From assembly GCF_007858275.1 (NCBI RefSeq), contig NZ_VFEV01000045.1, positions 1 through 50,578 of the forward strand: a stretch of DNA of 50,578 nt, given 5' to 3'. How positions within the stretch are numbered: the stretch's first letter is position 1; each line of letters opens with the position of its first letter. Below are positions 42,337 through 50,578 of the stretch, one piece after another. The notes beneath the pieces were generated by a model. It saw only the letters and a list, made by a program, of their open reading frames with translations, did not search any database and was not told the origin of the DNA. The translations under genes were made by a program, and so were the position numbers. This DNA comes from Pseudomonas proteolytica. Its GTDB lineage: Bacteria; Pseudomonadota; Gammaproteobacteria; Pseudomonadales; Pseudomonadaceae.

Positions 42337-44277
42337 CTAGAAGTTGAGCGTTGCGCCCATCCACAAGGTGCGGCCGTAGTTCACCGTGCCGTAGGTCTCG
42401 TCATCCAGGCGCTTGTTGGCCAGGTTGTTGAGTGAGGCATTCAGTACCAGCGAGTCGGTCACATCGAACGAGCCGCCCAGGTCGGCCGTGGTGTAGCCCG
42501 GCGCCGGTTTTTCGCTGGTGAGGGTGTTGCCGGTTTCCTCGCCGTAGTAGCTCAGCGACGCCCAGGCCTGGGCGCGGTCGTTGATGCTCCATTCGGTGCG
42601 CACATTGGCCTTTTGCTTGGGGGTCAGGGCCAGGGGCGCGCCAGCGTTGGCGCCGGTTTTCTGTTCGGAATCGGTGTAGGTGTAGTTGGCCTTGAGCAGC
42701 ACGCTGGGGTTGATATCCCATTGGCCGTTGAGCTCCACGCCCTGGATGATTGCCTTGTCGACGTTGACCCGCTCCATGATGGTGTAGCCATTCCAGCGCT
42801 GGTCGGTGGTCACGGTGGACAGCTTGTCCTGGAAGTCGTTGTAGAACAGGGTCACGCCCGCCGACAGATCATCACGGTTGCTCCACAGCGCCGAGACTTC
42901 ATAGTTGGTGCTGGTCTCTGGCTTGAGGTCGGGGTTGCCGAACATCACAAAACGGTTGCGCCGCAGGTAGGCGTAGTCCGCCACGACTGCACGGATCTCC
43001 GGGGCCTTGAAGCCACGGGCGATACCCCCCTTGAGTGTCCACTGCTCGGTGGCGCGCCACACCCCATAGAGCCGTGGGCTGACGTGGGCACCGTACTCTT
43101 CGTGATGATCCAGGCGCAGGCCGGTGGTCAGGGCGAAGCTGTCGGTGACCGACCATTCGTTCTCGGCAAACAGGGCTTTTTGCACCACCGAAAACTCGTA
43201 ATCCACGCGGTCGCCCAGGCCCTGGTTCCAGTCGGTCAGCTGGCTTTCGTTCCACTGCATGCCCACGGTGCTGACGTTATGGGTGGTGGGCACTACCAAC
43301 TTGGCGTCGAACACGCTGTTCTTGACCTCGGGCTTGCGTCCGAAAATATCGGTTTGGGCTGGCGTGGCACGGCCTTCACGGGTGGAGGTTTCCTGGGAAA
43401 AGGCGATGTCCGAGGTGGCCCAGCCCCAGCGACCCTGGTGCGACAGCGACCAGTGATCGCGGTTGTTCTCTTGCTCACGGGTGGCCCAGTTGGCGCTGAT
43501 CCCATCACCGTTTTTCAGGCGCGTGGCCCCGGCTTCGAGGAGGATGTCGTGGTCGATGCTTGGGGTGAAGGCCAGTCGTGCGGTGAGATCGCGGTGATCC
43601 GCCTTGCTGAAGCCATTGGTCTGCTCGATATCATCATCGGCCTGGCGATCGAGGTAACGGCCCCACACCTGCAGGCCCAGCAGGTCTTCCTTGAGCGGGC
43701 CGCTGAGGTAGAACTGGGTCTGGCGCGCATTGCCCTGGTCGCTGTGCTGGCGGGCCGAGTAGTCATAGCCAATCGAACCGCCCCATTGTGGCGAGACCTT
43801 GCGCGTAATCACGTTGATCACGCCGCCGATGGCGTCGGAACCGTACAGCGACGACATTGGCCCGCGCACCACTTCAATGCGCTCGATGGCGGCGGCTGGC
43901 GGTACAAAACTCTGCTCATAACCACTGTTGCCATTGACCCGCGATTCCCGGGCGCTCTGGCGTTTGCCATCCACCATGATCAGCGTGTAGTCGGCGGGCA
44001 TGCCACGGATCGAGATGTCGGTTTCATTGGCCCCGCCATTGACCGTAACGCCCTCCACATCCCGCACGGCATCGCCCAGGTCGCGGTACGACTTGCGGCG
44101 CAGGGCCTCGCCGTCGATCACGGTGACCGAAGCGGGTGCGTCTTCGACGTTCTGTTCAAAGCCAGAAGCGGTGACCACCACTTCATTGAGTTCCAGTGAC
44201 GCAGGCTCGTTGGCGTGAGCGTTGAGACTGCCGGCCACCAGCAGGGCCAGCGGCGCAAGACGAAAAGCAGGAAGCAT
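42337..44277 (-). CDS. TonB-dependent receptor, CirA/FepA-like
   Basis: A 646-residue outer-membrane receptor. The signal peptide is about residues 1-23 (FRLAPLALLVAGSLNAHA). A TonB box-like LNEVVVTAS follows at about residue 30, then the plug with DISIRGMPADYTLIMVDGKR and GPMSSLYGSDAIGGVINVIT, typical of FepA/CirA catecholate and colicin I receptors. The barrel ends WMGATLNF with terminal Phe. ATG at 44277 is chosen because it directly precedes the signal peptide; an upstream in-frame ATG would run through the promoter. Iron control is likely. It converges with the two-component genes. Confidence 0.88.
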   Translation of the reverse strand: MLPAFRLAPLALLVAGSLNAHANEPASLELNEVVVTASGFEQNVEDAPASVTVIDGEALRRKSYRDLGDAVRDVEGVTVNGGANETDISIRGMPADYTLIMVDGKRQSARESRVNGNSGYEQSFVPPAAAIERIEVVRGPMSSLYGSDAIGGVINVITRKVSPQWGGSIGYDYSARQHSDQGNARQTQFYLSGPLKEDLLGLQVWGRYLDRQADDDIEQTNGFSKADHRDLTARLAFTPSIDHDILLEAGATRLKNGDGISANWATREQENNRDHWSLSHQGRWGWATSDIAFSQETSTREGRATPAQTDIFGRKPEVKNSVFDAKLVVPTTHNVSTVGMQWNESQLTDWNQGLGDRVDYEFSVVQKALFAENEWSVTDSFALTTGLRLDHHEEYGAHVSPRLYGVWRATEQWTLKGGIARGFKAPEIRAVVADYAYLRRNRFVMFGNPDLKPETSTNYEVSALWSNRDDLSAGVTLFYNDFQDKLSTVTTDQRWNGYTIMERVNVDKAIIQGVELNGQWDINPSVLLKANYTYTDSEQKTGANAGAPLALTPKQKANVRTEWSINDRAQAWASLSYYGEETGNTLTSEKPAPGYTTADLGGSFDVTDSLVLNASLNNLANKRLDDETYGTVNYGRTLWMGATLNF

Positions 44278-44293
44278 GGCGTAGACCTTCAGG

Positions 44294-44318
44294 ATTATTC
44301 TCAAAAGAGAATCGTAAT
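44294..44318 (-). promoter_or_regulatory. Possible Fur site upstream of the TonB receptor
   Basis: An inverted repeat ATTCTC-AAAA-GAGAAT flanked by ATT and CGTAAT, 17 bases upstream of the ATG at 44277. The AT-rich GAGAAT/ATTCTC units resemble those in Pseudomonas Fur boxes, but the spacing is not canonical. Listed with low confidence. Confidence 0.35.
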
Positions 44319-44415
44319 CATCTACGCCCCAATAACTTGGACAAAGTGTGACAACTCCACCCACGTCCCTGGCCGCTTGCTTTTGTAGGAGCTGGCTTGC
44401 CAGCGATGACCATAA

Positions 44416-44531
44416 GTATCTACACAACTTTCAGAAACTGACGAACTCCCCTGTGGCGAGCGGGCTTGTCGGGACGCCACAACTGCGCTATCTGCCTGGA
44501 TTTAGGCGTTGCGGCAAAGTTGTGTAGATAC
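44416..44531. mobile_element. 116-base MITE-like element with 16-base terminal inverted repeats
   Basis: GTATCTACACAACTTT at 44416-44431 and its perfect complement at 44516-44531 bound a 116-base segment with no coding capacity. The inside contains a single REP-like half (CTGTGGCGAGCGGGCTTGTC). A 10-base direct repeat, CAGCGATGAC, lies 5 bases outside each end (44401-44410 and 44537-44546), consistent with duplication or insertion into an older REP sequence. No transposase is present, so movement would need one in trans. Confidence 0.6.
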
Positions 44532-44722
44532 CGATGCAGCGATGACGCCAGCAAGAACACCCCGGAGCGCCAGGTATCTGACCTCATCCTGAACGACCAT
44601 CACCGGCGAGCCGACGCCTACAAAACCTGAACAAGGGCTGGCTTAAATTATATTTCGGTCGTAATATTCGGCAAAATATTACGATTGTAATTTCACCGAC
44701 CCAGCGCCGCCAGGAGCCTGAA

Positions 44723-45835
44723 ATGAGCCCACGCCCTCCCCTTCACAGCCTTTTCCCGCCCCTGGTGCTGTTGCTCCTGCTCAGCGGCTGTAACAGCCAG
44801 GCCGACCCCAGCGCCAACGCTGCCCCGCCGCGCCCGGTGCTGGCGGCCAAGGTCGAAGCCGCCGCCAGCCAGCAGAACGCCTATACCGGCGTGGTGGCGG
44901 CCCGTACTGAAAGTGACCTGGGTTTCCGGGTCAGCGGCAAAGTGATCGAACGCAAGGTCGATCCCGGCCAGCATGTGTCCCGGGGCGATACCTTGTTGGT
45001 GCTGGATATCGGCGACTTCGAACTGGCGCTGCGTTCGGCGAAAAACCGCGTCAACGCCGCCCAGGCCCAGTTACGCCAGCGCCGCGATGACGCAAACCGC
45101 TACCAGCGCCTGGCCAGTACCGGCGCGGTGTCACGGCAGATTTTCGACCAGTCCGCGACTAACCTGCGGGTCGCCGAAGCGGAGCTTGCCGCCGCCCAGT
45201 CGGATGCCAGCCAGATCGAAAACCGTCGTACCTACTCGGTGCTCAGGGCCGATGGCGACGGAGTGATCACCGACGTGCGGGTAGAGCGCGGGCAGGTGGT
45301 GGCCGAAGGGCAGATCGTCGCCCGCCTTGCCCACGACGGAGCGCGGGAAGCGGTCATCAACCTGCCGGAAAACCAGCGCGACCGCGCCTCGCAAAAAGCC
45401 CTGGCCTTGCCCTTCGGTGCACCGGACCAAGCCGTCAACGCGACCTTGCGTGAACTGTCCGCCAGTGCCGATCCCGTCACCCGCACCTATCGCGCGCGCT
45501 ATGTGTTGCACGGTGCGGGTGAGCGTTTCGCCCTCGGCTCCACCATCACCTTGCACCTGCAAGGCAACGGCCAGCCGCCACAGACCCGCGTGCCGATCGG
45601 CGCCCTGCAGGATGCCGGCAGCGGCACCGGGGTGTGGCTGATTGGAGCAGATGACAAGGTCAGCTTCGCCCCGGTCACCGTGGCCAGCCTGGGCCAGGAA
45701 GAAGCCTTGCTTTCTGGCGGCGTCAGCCCCGGCCAACTGATCGTCGCCCTCGGCGCGCATCTGCTGCACCAGGGTGACAGCGTGCGCCTGTTGCCCGCCC
45801 AGGCACTGACCCTCAATCGCCGGCAGGAACCTTGA
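44723..45835 (+). CDS. RND efflux periplasmic adaptor (membrane fusion lipoprotein)
   Basis: A 370-residue HlyD/AcrA-type adaptor. The lipoprotein signal ends in LLSGC (cysteine at about residue 23). A barrel-sandwich/lipoyl half (YTGVVAARTESDLGFRVSGK), a helical hairpin (about 100-160, AKNRVNAAQAQLRQRRDDAN) and the second lipoyl half (LRADGDGVITDVRVERGQVV) follow, then the beta barrel and membrane-proximal domain. It bridges the RND pump to an outer-membrane channel. The stop is 2 bases from the pump start, so the two form an operon. No outer-membrane factor or regulator gene is next to it. Confidence 0.88.
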   Translation: MSPRPPLHSLFPPLVLLLLLSGCNSQADPSANAAPPRPVLAAKVEAAASQQNAYTGVVAARTESDLGFRVSGKVIERKVDPGQHVSRGDTLLVLDIGDFELALRSAKNRVNAAQAQLRQRRDDANRYQRLASTGAVSRQIFDQSATNLRVAEAELAAAQSDASQIENRRTYSVLRADGDGVITDVRVERGQVVAEGQIVARLAHDGAREAVINLPENQRDRASQKALALPFGAPDQAVNATLRELSASADPVTRTYRARYVLHGAGERFALGSTITLHLQGNGQPPQTRVPIGALQDAGSGTGVWLIGADDKVSFAPVTVASLGQEEALLSGGVSPGQLIVALGAHLLHQGDSVRLLPAQALTLNRRQEP

Positions 45836-45837
45836 GC

Positions 45838-48800
45838 ATGCATGGCCTGAACCTCTCCGCACTGGCGGTCAAACACCGCGCCGTCACGCTGTTCCTGATT
45901 CTCGCGATACTCGCCGCCGGGATTTTTTCCTTTGGCAAACTGGGGCGCGCCGAAGACCCGTTGTTCACGGTCAAGGTCATGACCATCACCGCCGCCTGGC
46001 CCGGCGCCACGGCCCAGGAGATGCAGGAGCAAGTGGCCGACCGCCTGGAAAAGCGCCTGCAGGAACTGGACTACTACGATCGCGTGGAAACCATCGCCCA
46101 ACCGGGGTTTGTGTCGATGCGCATGACCTTTCTCGAGTCCACGCGCCCCAATGAAATCCAGGACCTGTTCTACCAGACCCGCAAAAAACTCAGCGACGAA
46201 GCGGCCAGGCTGCCCAAGGGCGTGATCGGGCCCTTCTTCAACGATGAATATTCCGATGTGTACTTCGCCCTGTACGCCCTGGAAGCCGAACACTTGCCCC
46301 ATCGCCAGCAGGTGCAGATGGCCGAAGCCATGCGCCAGGACTTCCTTAGGCTACCGGGGGTGAAGAAGGTCAATATCCTCGGCGAACAAGCGCAGCGGGT
46401 GTTTGTCGAGTTCTCCTACGAGCGCCTGGCCACCCTCGGGATCAAACCCGAACAGATCTTCGCCGCCCTCGCTGCGCAAAACGCTGTGGCCCCGTCGGGG
46501 TTTGTCGAAACCGCCGGTGCCCGCGCCTATATCCGTATCGACGGCGCCTTCGACAGCCTGGCGCTGATCGAAAACGTGCCGCTGCCGGAGGACGGCAAAG
46601 TGCTGCGCATCGCCGACGTCGCCACCGTCAGCCGTGGCTATGAAGACCCGCCCAGCTACCGCATCCGCCACCAGGGCGACCCCGCGTTGATGCTCGGCAT
46701 CATCATGGAAAAACACTGGAACGGCCTGGACCTGGACAAGAGCCTCAAGGCCGAGGAAGCCAGGATCCAGGCAGACCTGCCCCTGGGCGTCAACTTCGCG
46801 AAAGTCTCCGACCAGGCGAAAAACATCAGCCTGGCAGTCAATGAATTCATGCTCAAATTCTTCGTCGCCCTGGCGGTAGTGATGCTCATCAGCCTGTTGG
46901 CCCTGGGCTTTCGCGTCGGTTTGGTGGTGGCGGCCGCGGTGCCGCTGACCCTGTCCATCGTGTTTGTGATCATGCTGCTGACCGGTCGCGAATTTGACCG
47001 CATCACCCTCGGCGCGCTGATTATTTCCCTGGGGCTTTTGGTGGACGACGCGATCATCGCCATTGAAATGATGGTGGTGAAGCTCGAAGAAGGTTTCGAC
47101 CGCATCCACGCCGCCACCTTTGCCTGGAGTTCCACCGCCGCCCCCATGCTGACCGGCACCCTGGTGACGATCATCGGCTTTCTGCCGGTGGGTTTTGCCC
47201 GTTCGGGTGCGGGCGAGTATGCCGGCAATATTTTCTGGATCGTTGGCTTTGCCCTGATCGCCTCCTGGTTGGTGGCGGTGGTATTTACCCCGTACCTGGG
47301 GGTCAAGCTGCTGCCGAACATCCAGCCGGTGCCCGGCGGCCACGACGCAATCTATGCCGGCCGCTGGTACCAGAAACTGCGCGACCTGGTGCAAACCTGC
47401 GTGCGCCGGCGCTGGCTGGTGACCGGCCTGGTCGTGTCGGCGTTTGTGCTGTGCGGCTTGGGCATGGCCGTGGTGAAGAAGCAGTTCTTCCCTAACTCCG
47501 ACCGCTCCGAACTGATCCTGGAGGTGTATATGCCGCCGGGCAGTGCCTTCAAAAGCACCGAGGCGGTGGCGGCGCAACTGGAAAAGGCCCTGCTGCAGGA
47601 ACCGCAGACCCGCATGGTCGACACCTACGTGGGCGGCGGCGCGCCACGCTTTTTCCTGTCGCTCAACCCCGAATTGCCCGACCCGGCGTTCGCCAAACTG
47701 ATCGTGCAAACCGCCGATGCCCATGCCCGGGACGCCTTGAAACTGCGCATGCGCGAACGTATCGCCGACGGTGAATTCCCCGCCGCGCGGGTACGGGTGA
47801 CGCAATTGCTGTTCGGCCCGCCGGTACCCTTCCCGGTGGTTTTTCGCGTGTCTGGCCCGGACGTGAATGTGCTGCGCAGCCTGTCTGAGGAAGTGCGCCA
47901 GGTGGTCGCCGCCAATCGCCTGACCAAGGATGCGTTCCTCGATTGGGGCGAGCGCAGCAGCGGTTATCGCCTGGTGCTGGACCAGGATCGCCTGCGCCTG
48001 CTGGGCTTCACCCCCGACGAGGTGAAATCCCAACTCAATGCCCTGCTCAGCGGCAACCCCATCACCGAAGTGCGCGAAGGCAACCGTACGGTATCGGTGG
48101 TAGCCCGTGCCCAGGGCAGCCAGCGCGAGGACCTCGGCAACCTCGCCAATATGACCCTGACCAACAGCGCCGGGGTATCGGTGCCCCTGGCGCAGGTAGG
48201 GCATTTTCAGCCGGTGATGGAAGAACCGATCCTCAAGCGCCGCAACCGCGCGAGCACCGTCGAAGTACGCGCCGATATCGTCGACGGCGTGCAGCCGCCC
48301 GATGTGGAAATGGCCGTCTACAAAGACCTGCAACCGCTGATCGCACGATTGCCGACCGGCTATCACCTGGACATCGGCGGCCCCGTCGAAGAAAGCGCCA
48401 AGGCCAACGTGGCCCTCGCGGCGCTATTCCCCATCATGATCCTGCTGACCCTGACGGTGATCATGTTCCAGGTGCGCTCGTTCGGCGTGATGTTCATGGT
48501 CTTCGCCACCGCGCCGCTGGGCTTGATCGGCGCGGTGCCGACCCTGCTGCTGTTCAACCAGCCGTTCGGCTTCAATGCGATCCTGGGGCTGATCGGGATT
48601 GGCGGGATCCTGATGCGTAACACGCTGATCTTCACCGATCAGATCCGCCAGAACCAGGAACACGGCATGGCGACCAGCGAAGCGATTGTCGAAGCCACCG
48701 TACGCCGCGCACGGCCGGTGATATTGACCGCACTGGCGGCTGCGTTGGCGTTTATTCCGCTGACCTTGTCAGTGTTCTGGTCGTCGCTGGCCTATGTGCT

Positions 48801-48912
48801 GATTGGTGGGGTTTTGGTGGGGACGGTGTTGACGCTGCTGTTCTTGCCGGCGTTGTGCAGCTTGGTGCTGGGCCGGGACAAGCAGCAGGCAGCAATCCCC
48901 CAAACCCCATAA
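45838..48912 (+). CDS. RND-family efflux pump permease
   Basis: A 1024-residue RND transporter of normal size, with 12 membrane helices and two large periplasmic loops. The proton-relay aspartates are in the TM4 motif GLLVDDAIIAIEMM. TM helices near residues 335-480 and 855-1010 are clear (PIMILLTLTVIMFQVRSFGV, GLIGIGGILMRNTLIF). In TM10 the lysine of AcrB-type pumps (AKNAI) is replaced by arginine (MRNTL). ATG at 45838 is preferred over an in-frame TTG at 45832; AGGAA lies 8 bases upstream. Branch resemblance is to pumps with a single dedicated adaptor; the substrate is unknown. Confidence 0.9.
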   Translation: MHGLNLSALAVKHRAVTLFLILAILAAGIFSFGKLGRAEDPLFTVKVMTITAAWPGATAQEMQEQVADRLEKRLQELDYYDRVETIAQPGFVSMRMTFLESTRPNEIQDLFYQTRKKLSDEAARLPKGVIGPFFNDEYSDVYFALYALEAEHLPHRQQVQMAEAMRQDFLRLPGVKKVNILGEQAQRVFVEFSYERLATLGIKPEQIFAALAAQNAVAPSGFVETAGARAYIRIDGAFDSLALIENVPLPEDGKVLRIADVATVSRGYEDPPSYRIRHQGDPALMLGIIMEKHWNGLDLDKSLKAEEARIQADLPLGVNFAKVSDQAKNISLAVNEFMLKFFVALAVVMLISLLALGFRVGLVVAAAVPLTLSIVFVIMLLTGREFDRITLGALIISLGLLVDDAIIAIEMMVVKLEEGFDRIHAATFAWSSTAAPMLTGTLVTIIGFLPVGFARSGAGEYAGNIFWIVGFALIASWLVAVVFTPYLGVKLLPNIQPVPGGHDAIYAGRWYQKLRDLVQTCVRRRWLVTGLVVSAFVLCGLGMAVVKKQFFPNSDRSELILEVYMPPGSAFKSTEAVAAQLEKALLQEPQTRMVDTYVGGGAPRFFLSLNPELPDPAFAKLIVQTADAHARDALKLRMRERIADGEFPAARVRVTQLLFGPPVPFPVVFRVSGPDVNVLRSLSEEVRQVVAANRLTKDAFLDWGERSSGYRLVLDQDRLRLLGFTPDEVKSQLNALLSGNPITEVREGNRTVSVVARAQGSQREDLGNLANMTLTNSAGVSVPLAQVGHFQPVMEEPILKRRNRASTVEVRADIVDGVQPPDVEMAVYKDLQPLIARLPTGYHLDIGGPVEESAKANVALAALFPIMILLTLTVIMFQVRSFGVMFMVFATAPLGLIGAVPTLLLFNQPFGFNAILGLIGIGGILMRNTLIFTDQIRQNQEHGMATSEAIVEATVRRARPVILTALAAALAFIPLTLSVFWSSLAYVLIGGVLVGTVLTLLFLPALCSLVLGRDKQQAAIPQTP

Positions 48913-48936
48913 ATCCAATGTGTGTGTGTAAGCTTA

Positions 48937-49020
48937 TGTGGGAGCGGGCTTGCTCGCGAAAGCGTAGTGTCAGTCGCCGAATTTATTGACTGTTCCACCG
49001 CTTTCGCGAGCAAGCCCACA
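48937..49020. repeat. Degenerate REPIN
   Basis: The left arm TGTGGGAGCGGGCTTGCTCG plus CGAAAGCG is the same type as at 28111. The right arm is intact for CGCTTTCGCGAGCAAGCCC and then decays into a CACACACA run and a partial CCCACTCCTACA copy up to 49040. It lies between the efflux pump gene and the Rhs gene. Confidence 0.85.
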
Positions 49021-49168
49021 CACACAAGCCCACTCCTACAACGAGGTCAACGCTTGGCCAACGCCATCCACCGAAATATCCCACCCTGCGGCCAGATAAA
49101 CTCTACTTATACCCCCTGAAAACCTCTGCAAAGTCCCTCGCCTGATCACACAGCGCAAGGGACCGCCG

Positions 49169-50578
49169 ATGTACTTTCCAATTGATGCCCCCGTCCTGGG
49201 GGCCACCTCTTGAATGCCGCCATTGGCTTTATGGTCCTGGCGGCCATGGACTTCAAAACACGGGACGTCGAAGCGGTCCTCAGCGACTTCCGGCAATGCC
49301 TGAATACCTATGAACAGTGGGCCGAGAGTTTCTGGAGCTTCTCGGCGCTGGAGGTCGAGCAGGTCTTCAAGGTGGGCGATGAGGTGGCGCTGGTGGCGCC
49401 CATTTCGTCCAAAGCCCCCAGCAGCACGGTCGCGATGTGCAAGGCCAGTGGCTCGTTGACCCTGGTGCACCTGTTCCAAAGCACACGCTTTGTGCCCATC
49501 GGCAACACCCCGGTGATGCTGCAAGCTGTCCCCAAGGACGGTGGCCCGCTGGGCGAACCCATTTACAAAACCATCGGCCCCAGCGGCATTCTTGAAGTCA
49601 CCGACTGTACCCGCGACCAGTCGTATCGGATCACCTTCTACCCCAATGTTTGCGCGGACCACGTCAAGGCGTTGTATGCCTCTTATCAGTCGCTCATTGC
49701 GCCGCTGGAAAGCCAGTTGCGCAACGACTGGACCAGCACATTTGAGCCGCTGTGGCAGGACTACTCCGAAGCCAACTTTGTGCAGCGCTACCGCCTGCTG
49801 GACCACGCCTATGCCCGTGGATTTGGCGACGCACTGCATGAGCTCTGGGACAACATCGAGCAATTGTATGAATGGCTGGCGGACCTTGGGCCCAACAGCG
49901 AGAAACTCCTGCAATACCTCACCCAGGCCGAACTGGATGCCCTGCTGGAACTGAGCCAGGAGGCCATCGCCAATGGCCTGCTGGTGCTCAGCGACGAGCC
50001 GCTGCTGTTCATCTACCTGTCGGCGATGGTCAGTTGGCTGCGCATGCTGCCGCCGCCGTACTTGAACGAACTGCTGGGGCAAATCAGCGCCGAAGTGCTG
50101 ATCAACCTGTTGCTGGTGTGGGTCACTGCCGGCATGGGCGTGACAGTGCGCCTGGGCGCGCAGGTGCTGGGCAAGGTCAAGTCGGGGCGCGTCCGCCAGT
50201 GGCTGGAGCAACTGGCCCGACCGTTTGCACAAACCGGGTTGGGCCCCCATGCCGAGGCGCTCAAGCCGTTATTGCTAGGCAGCCCCGCAACACAGATCAA
50301 AACGGTGCCCAGCGTGCCACTCAAGGCCGGCGCGATTGAAGTCGCCAATCCGGTGCCACTGGTGCGGGAAAAATCCGCGCCCAAGACGGCCTTGATCAAA
50401 CATGAGGCGGTGGACGACGCACCTTCCTCCGCGAAAAACCCCAACGGCGCGGCCAGCGCCAGCGCCGATAAAACCGCGACCCATGGCTGCCCGGTGTCCA
50501 TGGTCACCGGCGAAGAACTGCTGACCCTGACCGATGGCGAGTTGCAGGGCGTACTGCCGTTTGCCTGGACGCGGCTGT
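49169..50578 (+). CDS. Rhs-family protein, N-terminal part, with a likely frameshift near the start
   Basis: A large open frame from about 49210 runs off the window edge. It encodes over 450 residues: an N-terminal domain (DFKTRDVEAVLSDFRQCLN, then SGSLTLVHLFQSTRFVPIG and TIGPSGILEVTDC), a hydrophobic segment around 50040-50160, and at the end the entry into the Rhs core (GCPVSMVTGEELLTLTDGEL, GVLPFAWTRL). Such proteins carry C-terminal toxins and are exported by type VI systems. A good start exists at 49169 (AAGGGA 6 bases upstream; MYFPIDAPVLGA) but in another frame that stops at 49211-49213. One extra G in the five-G run at 49198-49202 would join the frames and give VLGGHLLNAAIGF. Alternatively, translation starts at TTG 49210 or ATG 49231. 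The toxin end is outside the window. Confidence 0.74.

Larger units (their letters stand above)
44278..44722. other. Gene-free region with promoter elements and a nested repeat
   Basis: The 445 bases between the TonB receptor and the efflux adaptor contain, in order, a possible Fur site (44294-44318), part of a REP-like sequence (TGTAGGAGCTGGCTTGCCAG near 44384-44403), a 116-base element with 16-base inverted ends (44416-44531), and a separate AT-rich stretch (44640-44690, with ATATTTCGGTCGTAATATTC) that is likely the promoter of the efflux genes. No gene is seen. Confidence 0.55.

Noticed and set aside
46351..48366. A 671-codon open frame on the minus strand
   Set aside because: It lies wholly inside the RND pump gene on the other strand, is full of His/Gln/Arg low-complexity sequence, and has no family resemblance.

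Overview
The window looks like a piece of chromosome from a plant- or soil-associated Pseudomonas of the fluorescens group. It is GC-rich, carries several REP/REPIN repeats of the types common in that group, and encodes a FecIRA iron system, a type VI vgrG island, an aco acetoin operon and a gamma-glutamylation polyamine cluster. All product names rest on reading sequence motifs; no database search was run.

Layout. 1-2.3 kb: a small membrane protein and an AlpA-type regulator, queD, a membrane protein/XRE regulator pair with its own operators, and a Nudix gene broken by a stop codon. 2.4-6.2 kb: cytosine permease, PucR-type regulator and a CodA-family deaminase. 6.2-12 kb (minus strand): a type VI module of VgrG, DUF4123 adaptor, lipoprotein (probable immunity) and class 3 lipase effector. 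12.3-14.7 kb: a DapF-fold protein with both catalytic cysteines changed to serine, and an MFS transporter. 14.7-17.6 kb (minus strand): three genes, each preceded by a match to the HrpL-dependent hrp box. They encode candidate type III secreted proteins, one of them frameshifted. 17.7-21.8 kb: fecA, fecR, fecI. 21.8-23.2 kb: MATE transporter. 23.3-28.1 kb: putrescine/spermidine utilisation genes and a divergent AraC-type regulator. 28.2-36.7 kb: acoC, acoB, acoA, the sigma-54 activator acoR, a butanediol dehydrogenase/acetoin reductase and a TonB-dependent receptor, linked by a shared TGAGACG-N3-CGTCTCA palindrome. 36.9-39.9 kb: a carboxymuconolactone-decarboxylase-like protein, an MscS-type channel with a cyclic-nucleotide-like domain, and a pirin. 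40-44.3 kb: an OmpR/sensor-kinase pair and a convergent TonB receptor. 44.7-48.9 kb: an RND efflux adaptor and pump. 49.2 kb to the end: the N-terminal part of an Rhs protein that appears to have a frameshift near its start.

How the parts fit. Several blocks are scavenging or catabolic units (cytosine, polyamines, acetoin/butanediol, ferric citrate, other TonB substrates) of a kind useful in the rhizosphere. Others point to interaction with cells: the type VI lipase module, the Rhs protein, and the hrp-box genes, which imply that HrpL and a type III apparatus are encoded elsewhere in the genome. The hrp-box cluster is the least expected and most interesting part. No tRNA, rRNA, CRISPR array, integrase or full insertion sequence was seen.
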